In this document: positions 59,461-64,000 of the stretch, in pieces | Numbering within the stretch: position 1 is the stretch's first letter | How the letters are laid out: each line of letters begins with the position of its first letter | From: Hysterium pulicare CBS 123377 | Lineage: Eukaryota > Ascomycota > Dothideomycetes > Hysteriales > Hysteriaceae | Direction: 5' to 3' | DNA length: 64,000 nt | NCBI GenBank assembly: GCA_000467715.1 | Contig: AJFK01000026.1 | Location: forward strand, 1 to 64,000 | Program-made: the position numbers and the translations under genes | The notes under the pieces: model-generated | What the model was told of the DNA's origin: nothing | The model's database searches: none | The model's input: only the letters and a program-made list of their open reading frames with translations

Positions 59461-60537
59461 CTACAAGATTCGTGGCATGCGTACCTCCGAAATCATGACC
59501 GAATTCTGCTCGGATATAAAGAGCATAGAAGATTCCGTGAGAGGCACCAAAGGGAAGACGAACCCAATTTTGTGCCCGTCTTACGACATTTTAGCTATCT
59601 AAATGCCACCGACAATCTCGATAAGATCTGCGCACTCCTCGGACTCTTCAAAGAGGCCTCTCGTCCATGTCCCGTTCAGTACGGGAAGAGTATGTCGAGA
59701 TCAAGCCGTGAAATAAGCACGTATTTGCTGCTGAATTCAGCCGAAAACCCCTTCGAATCTTTGTACGGGACGTCCATCTCGCCGGAAAGCCTCAAACGTT
59801 CTTCATGGCAGGCGAACTTCAACTACCGACGGAAAAAGGATGCGCAACGGCTTGAAGACTATCGAGATGAGCTTCGTGGGAGCTATCGGGCAGCATCTCA
59901 CAAAAGAGTTGACATCCAGGTAGTCGATCCACCCAAGCCTACTAAAATGTCCGTCCGCGGGTTCAAAGTTGATCGAGTGGAGACTACGACCAATACCTTC
60001 ACCGATTCGAAACCGTCAGCTAGGACTATGAGAGCATTCTGTGTAACGTGCGCGAAGGAAATAGGCTACCTCGGACAAGAGAGGCAAAGAGACACCCCTG
60101 ACAAGCACACTCAGCAATCCCTGTGCAATATCCGTCGGAGAAGCTTTCAAGCAATACTGGATAACCGATATCTGAATCGATCAGGAACAGTCCGCTTCCT
60201 TAAACCAAATCTTGAGACTCGCGAAAGCCTCGAAGAATGGATATCTGGAAATGATTCGTCGCCGAAGGAAGACTTGATGTTGCAGGCCAAATCAAGCATC
60301 CTTAAAAGGAAGTTTTTCACCACGAAGGATGGGTTGATGGGATTTGGGCCGTCGGAGATGCAGCGTGGGGATGAGGTTTGGCTTATTTACGGGGATCAAG
60401 TGCCTTTCGTGCTGCGCCCGTTTCATAAGGAAGATGGGGTGGAAGAGCATGGTGTAGTCGGTGACTGCTACGTGCAGGGTGTCATGGCAAGAGAGGCTGT
60501 CAAGAACGCCACTGGGACGAAGATCGTTTTGAAGTAA
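59461..60537 (+). pseudogene. HET-domain protein remnant lacking the HET core
   Basis: The frame is open from just after a TAG at 59458-59460 to the stop ending at 60537, about 358 codons, with no ATG near its start. The first part, NATDNLDKICALLGLF, matches the ATDxRDKxxALLG block found after the HET core. The last part (DGLMGFGPSEMQRGDEVWLIYGDQVPFVLRPF) matches the C-terminal region of HET proteins, as also seen in the intact gene at 10315-12441. The diagnostic YVALSYxW and WIDAxCINQ blocks are absent upstream in all frames I inspected. I infer a 5'-truncated gene, although a distant exon cannot be excluded. Confidence 0.7.
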
Positions 60538-61169
60538 AGGATTATGTAAACATGAAAAATCTAGAGACAGACTCCTTCACGATTACCGTGGACTTATCGA
60601 TTTCCGACACCTGTCCATACAAGTATAATCCTGGTGAAACATAAGGTTGTTGCGATGTTTCCATTATGAGTTTAGTTTTCACCTAATTTTCCCTTCACCA
60701 TTGTATCTTGGCCAATGAAGCTCTCTTCTTTGCTTTTTCTCCGGCCATCCGCTGCACACCGTCACTTCGACTAGAGCACCAACCCGGCTGAAGGCGGCTC
60801 CGGCTCATTATCGTACACAATCCGCTCCCATTTTCCGAATTTATGCAAAGCCTAGAATGAATCAATACTTCGTACCCACGACGAACTGATGGTTTATCTC
60901 TTTTGTGAGTTCAACCTCAGTAGAAGAAGCTGCCGTTAACTTGAATGCGAGAATAGGACCAGTTTCCATAGATAAAATCTCGTCCTCTTCCAGTATAGCT
61001 TCGCCGTCAACTTCGTTAGCCGTCAAAACATTTACCACCATCCTCTCAAGATACGGCTGTCCGAACCATTTACACCATACTTATTGGAGCACCCTGAAGT
61101 TGGTCACAGCCACTTTATACCCTCACAATCAAATCGACAGCAACATCGAATGGCCTCATCCTCTCCAAA
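60538..61169. other. Intergenic, no gene seen
   Basis: Promoter side of the helicase-like gene. A 108-codon frame beginning at 60905 overlaps the next gene's start in another frame and is Ser-rich without motifs. Confidence 0.4.
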
Positions 61170-63506
61170 ATGTTCCTAAAAGATATCCCAACCGAGTGGA
61201 CCAAGCCTCAAGGCAAGGATATCTTGCTTAAGGAGGGCGGGAACCTGGGCAACCGGCCTTGTGTCATCAAGTTCACCAAATACAACGCTCCGGGCGAGAC
61301 GCACTTTGGAAGGCTTCGACCTCAGGATACCCTAATCAGTTTACGTGTTCGCCTCGAAACGTTGTTGCCGATATTCGACCTCCGACTCAAGGCCAATTCG
61401 AGCTCCGGGTACGTTCATTCTATCCGACTGGACCCGGACTATTTCATTCAGAGTCCGACAATCAAGGCGTTTGACCGAACCGATCAGCAGAACTGGCGAG
61501 CCATTGCCCGAACAATTGGTTATGAGGACCTGAATGCCGCATTCGACTTAGCCAGTTTGAATCTGGAGGCCGAATGCTGTCATATCAAATTTACACTTCC
61601 CCCTCCCGGTTGGGCTCGAGAGTCTTGCATATATTCAGCCACACTACCCAAGAGCGAACTAGTGCTGTCGGAAATTGGAGCTCGGTTTCGCGACACCTTC
61701 ATTGATGACGCTAAAGATGTGGAGGTTGTGTTCCATATCGTCAACGCCAGATTCTCCAAGATAGTCGAATACGTCAAACAGCTTATGGTAAACCGTGAGA
61801 CACTGGTACCTCCCGGCTGCGGACCTCGTAATGCGTGGTTTCTTGCTCGCAGTCCATTCTACAAAGCCCAGGCTCCGTACGGCGGCAATTTGACAGCATT
61901 TCTGCCACTTACCGTTGGACCTGAAAAGCCGGAATGGCTAAAACATATAAATCCCCGTAAAGGCCTCCCGGAGCTTTCCTACAATTCGATGTTTTCCTCT
62001 ACATTCGAGCCGATTCTCTTTAACGGTAATCAAATGACCAACATATACGGCCTCGCGCGTCTGTGGGAAAGAGCTTATACAATGCCACACCTGATGGAGC
62101 AATTCCAAGGGAATGATAAGTTGTACCAAGTGAATTTCGCCGTGGGCAATAGGGCGGGAACATGGCTTCTCGAAGTCCATCTACCTCCTGGTAGGGCTTT
62201 GGAGCATTTGCCACGCGATAACACACTTGAAGTGATCATTGAGAATCGGGACCATCCAATGTGGATCGGCAAAGGCTACAGAACCAAGGACTCGCCACCA
62301 CGTCTCATAATTGTCGTCAATAACCCATTCTTACGCTCCGCTGAGTCGGCAAACTTTGTCGCTGGCATGAAGTCATGCTCAATTCACTTCAAGTCAGCCG
62401 ATACCCAAGCTGTAATGGAGCTCATGGCTTTGGAAACGTTAACAACAACCCCAAGGGTCTCACCCGCTGCTAGGCCCAGCGAGCCAAGAGGCTTTTCGCT
62501 CCAGGATACTGTATTCTCTTGCGTCACAGCTGCGAGGAAGTCACTGGATGCTGAAAACGTACAATCAAATCCACTCAAGTCACTCGGGGAAGGAGGACTA
62601 AAAACTTTACACGATTCCATAGAAGACCTCCGCTGTCTACTTGATTCGGAGCAGCGAGCAATTTTTGACAGGGCGAAAAATGGCGTGCCCGGCGCATTGT
62701 TAGCAATAAAAACATCTTCAAGTTACAGAAGCGAGAATAGAAGCACGTTACTTGCAGCTATCACTTTGGCTTATGCTCTTTTCGGACTCAAGGTGTTACT
62801 CGTATCTCACACCAACAAAAACGTCGATGAGATCACAAAGCGGTTCATACAGCTTTGCGGATCCCACCCCCCACGCTCTTGCCTTCTTCGACAGCTTATG
62901 CGGATATATACACCAATGGTTGAAAACTCCCTCGCGGCAGAGATCATCGCGAATCAACGACCACCGGGCACCATAATCTTCGAGGATGTCGAAAAACTGT
63001 TTCTGAGAGTCAGTACCTCATTGAAGCCATTCTCCCTTGCTCGATCCATTGAAGCCATTGTCAACCATCAACCTCAAAACAAGTTGAAGCAAGACTATGA
63101 AGTCTGGAGAGAGTGTCGCGCGACGAATGTCCGGCCTCTTTCGAGCCACAAGGGAGGTCCAGACGAATGGGAAAAAGTTTTCCGAGGCATGGAATTGATG
63201 GCTTTTGGTAACGCAGCAGTGGTCATGTCAACGATACCGGCGTCCTACGAGCTTTCGCAAAGGGGTTTTCAGGCAGATCTCGTTATTCTCGATGACGCAT
63301 CGAAGATGAACGACTTGCACGCGATTGCCATCTTAGTTGGTCAGGAGAACGTGAATCAAGTCATTATCTGTGGGGATCCGGCGGATTCACCATCGAAGTG
63401 TGCGTCAGGTCAAGCGGGTCAGAATCCTCTTTCGGACTTTCTTGAAAAGTCGATTCTTTCTAGGTGGAAGGCGACCAATCCGGTAGTTCCGTCTTACACG
63501 CTATAG
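61170..63506 (+). CDS. Degenerate SF1-helicase-like (Upf1/AAA_11-type) protein, truncated
   Basis: Single exon of 778 residues. The first 430 residues have no recognised domain. The C-terminal part resembles the first RecA-like domain of Upf1/SF1B helicases: LDSEQRAIFDRA (Q-motif region), a Walker A position reading VPGALLAIKTSSSYRSENRSTL instead of GPPGTGKT, KVLLVSHTNKNVDEITKRF (motif Ia), and ADLVILDDASKMND with IICGDP (motifs II and III). The conserved Walker A GK(T/S) is not intact and DEAS is DDAS, so ATP hydrolysis is doubtful. The frame stops at TAG 63504-63506 exactly where the second RecA domain should start. Sequence beyond it in another frame still looks helicase-like. Confidence 0.65.
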   Translation: MFLKDIPTEWTKPQGKDILLKEGGNLGNRPCVIKFTKYNAPGETHFGRLRPQDTLISLRVRLETLLPIFDLRLKANSSSGYVHSIRLDPDYFIQSPTIKAFDRTDQQNWRAIARTIGYEDLNAAFDLASLNLEAECCHIKFTLPPPGWARESCIYSATLPKSELVLSEIGARFRDTFIDDAKDVEVVFHIVNARFSKIVEYVKQLMVNRETLVPPGCGPRNAWFLARSPFYKAQAPYGGNLTAFLPLTVGPEKPEWLKHINPRKGLPELSYNSMFSSTFEPILFNGNQMTNIYGLARLWERAYTMPHLMEQFQGNDKLYQVNFAVGNRAGTWLLEVHLPPGRALEHLPRDNTLEVIIENRDHPMWIGKGYRTKDSPPRLIIVVNNPFLRSAESANFVAGMKSCSIHFKSADTQAVMELMALETLTTTPRVSPAARPSEPRGFSLQDTVFSCVTAARKSLDAENVQSNPLKSLGEGGLKTLHDSIEDLRCLLDSEQRAIFDRAKNGVPGALLAIKTSSSYRSENRSTLLAAITLAYALFGLKVLLVSHTNKNVDEITKRFIQLCGSHPPRSCLLRQLMRIYTPMVENSLAAEIIANQRPPGTIIFEDVEKLFLRVSTSLKPFSLARSIEAIVNHQPQNKLKQDYEVWRECRATNVRPLSSHKGGPDEWEKVFRGMELMAFGNAAVVMSTIPASYELSQRGFQADLVILDDASKMNDLHAIAILVGQENVNQVIICGDPADSPSKCASGQAGQNPLSDFLEKSILSRWKATNPVVPSYTL

Positions 63507-64000
63507 GAAAGGCGGGATAACCTGAGGAGGTATCATACAGCAATATGTGATCTGCTGTGGCGCTTGCGACTACCTTCTATATAGCCTATTGCTTTTAATT
63601 CATGCCTCTTTTCTTCTCGGGGTAGAAACGCCATATGCCCAACCAGGGCATGATGTGGACACTCTAAAAGCTTCGGAATGTGACACAAAATACTCAGTGG
63701 TTGCAATGGAGAAGTTAGTTAACTATGACTTTTCTACATTTATAGAGCTAAAGAGATATAATAAACCTAAGCGACACGTGATTTCATGGCTAAAAAGCGG
63801 CAGCTTAGTCAGCATTATAGAGATCCTCAGCATCCATAGAGGAGATGTTGCCTTCATATCAACGCATTTCCGGGGCGGAAGACAAATCCTTGAGGTGGAG
63901 GAGGAATTCCTTGCGAAGGGATATACTGATTTAAGAGAAAGGGGTTGCGTAGATGGAGGGGTGAATCCATGAGGTTGAGGGGTGATTTCTTGACATTGAG
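63507..64000 (+). pseudogene. Possible remnant of the second helicase RecA domain
   Basis: Just past the stop the same frame reads ERRDNLRRYHTAICDLLWRL, in the place where helicases have their E(Q)xR block. From 63547 to 63972 another frame is open for 141 codons without an early ATG. Its SECDTKYSVVAMEKLVN (about 63673-63723) resembles the SxxNxxY...VAM...V block of the second RecA domain in this family. I infer that the upstream helicase gene once continued here and was broken by a stop and frameshifts. The window ends before this can be settled. Confidence 0.35.

Noticed and set aside
1-64000. Transposons, long terminal repeats, CRISPR arrays, tRNA or rRNA genes
   Set aside because: No transposase or reverse-transcriptase frame, no long direct or inverted repeats and no clear RNA gene were seen by eye. 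Short or old elements could be missed without a repeat search.

Overview
The window is nuclear DNA of a filamentous ascomycete (Pezizomycotina). Genes carry short GT-AG introns of about 50-90 bases, and fungus-restricted families are present: HET-domain proteins, a Pth11-like receptor, UstYa/DUF3328 proteins and a multimodular fungal NRPS. I cannot place it to genus. No tRNA, rRNA, CRISPR array or intact transposon was recognised. Exon models were made by hand from reading frames and splice signals, with no transcript support.

Left flank (1-13 kb): a Pth11-like seven-helix receptor, a hexose-type MFS transporter whose third intron lacks an AG acceptor, a large Sac-domain phosphoinositide phosphatase (housekeeping) and a complete HET-domain gene.

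Centre (13-55 kb): a secondary-metabolite gene cluster. It holds an O-methyltransferase, a broken secreted-protein gene, a serine beta-lactamase-like hydrolase, a divergent pair of UstYa-type (DUF3328) genes sharing a promoter with a repeated motif, a small cysteine-rich secreted peptide gene, a spherulin-4-like gene, one giant NRPS gene (46670 to 23880, minus strand, 3 exons, 7,505 residues), an ornithine-aminotransferase paralogue divergent from the NRPS, and an ABCC-type exporter. The inferred NRPS layout is C*-A*-T / C-A-T-E / C-A-T / C-A-T / C-(truncated A)-T / C-A-T / C-MT. The first adenylation domain lacks the amino-group-binding Asp, the fifth has lost about 315 residues of its catalytic core in frame, and a methyltransferase domain follows the terminal condensation domain. 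A reasonable reading is that the NRPS builds a peptide or depsipeptide with one epimerised residue, the aminotransferase supplies or alters an ornithine-related building block, the UstYa-type proteins and O-methyltransferase tailor the product, and the ABC protein exports it. The product is unknown.

Right flank (55-64 kb): a lysozyme-like protein, a secreted Ca-dependent PI-PLC-like protein, a HET gene reduced to its C-terminal half, and an SF1-helicase-like gene with degenerate motifs that ends early. The cluster is thus bracketed by HET-type genes, and decayed genes accumulate on the right.
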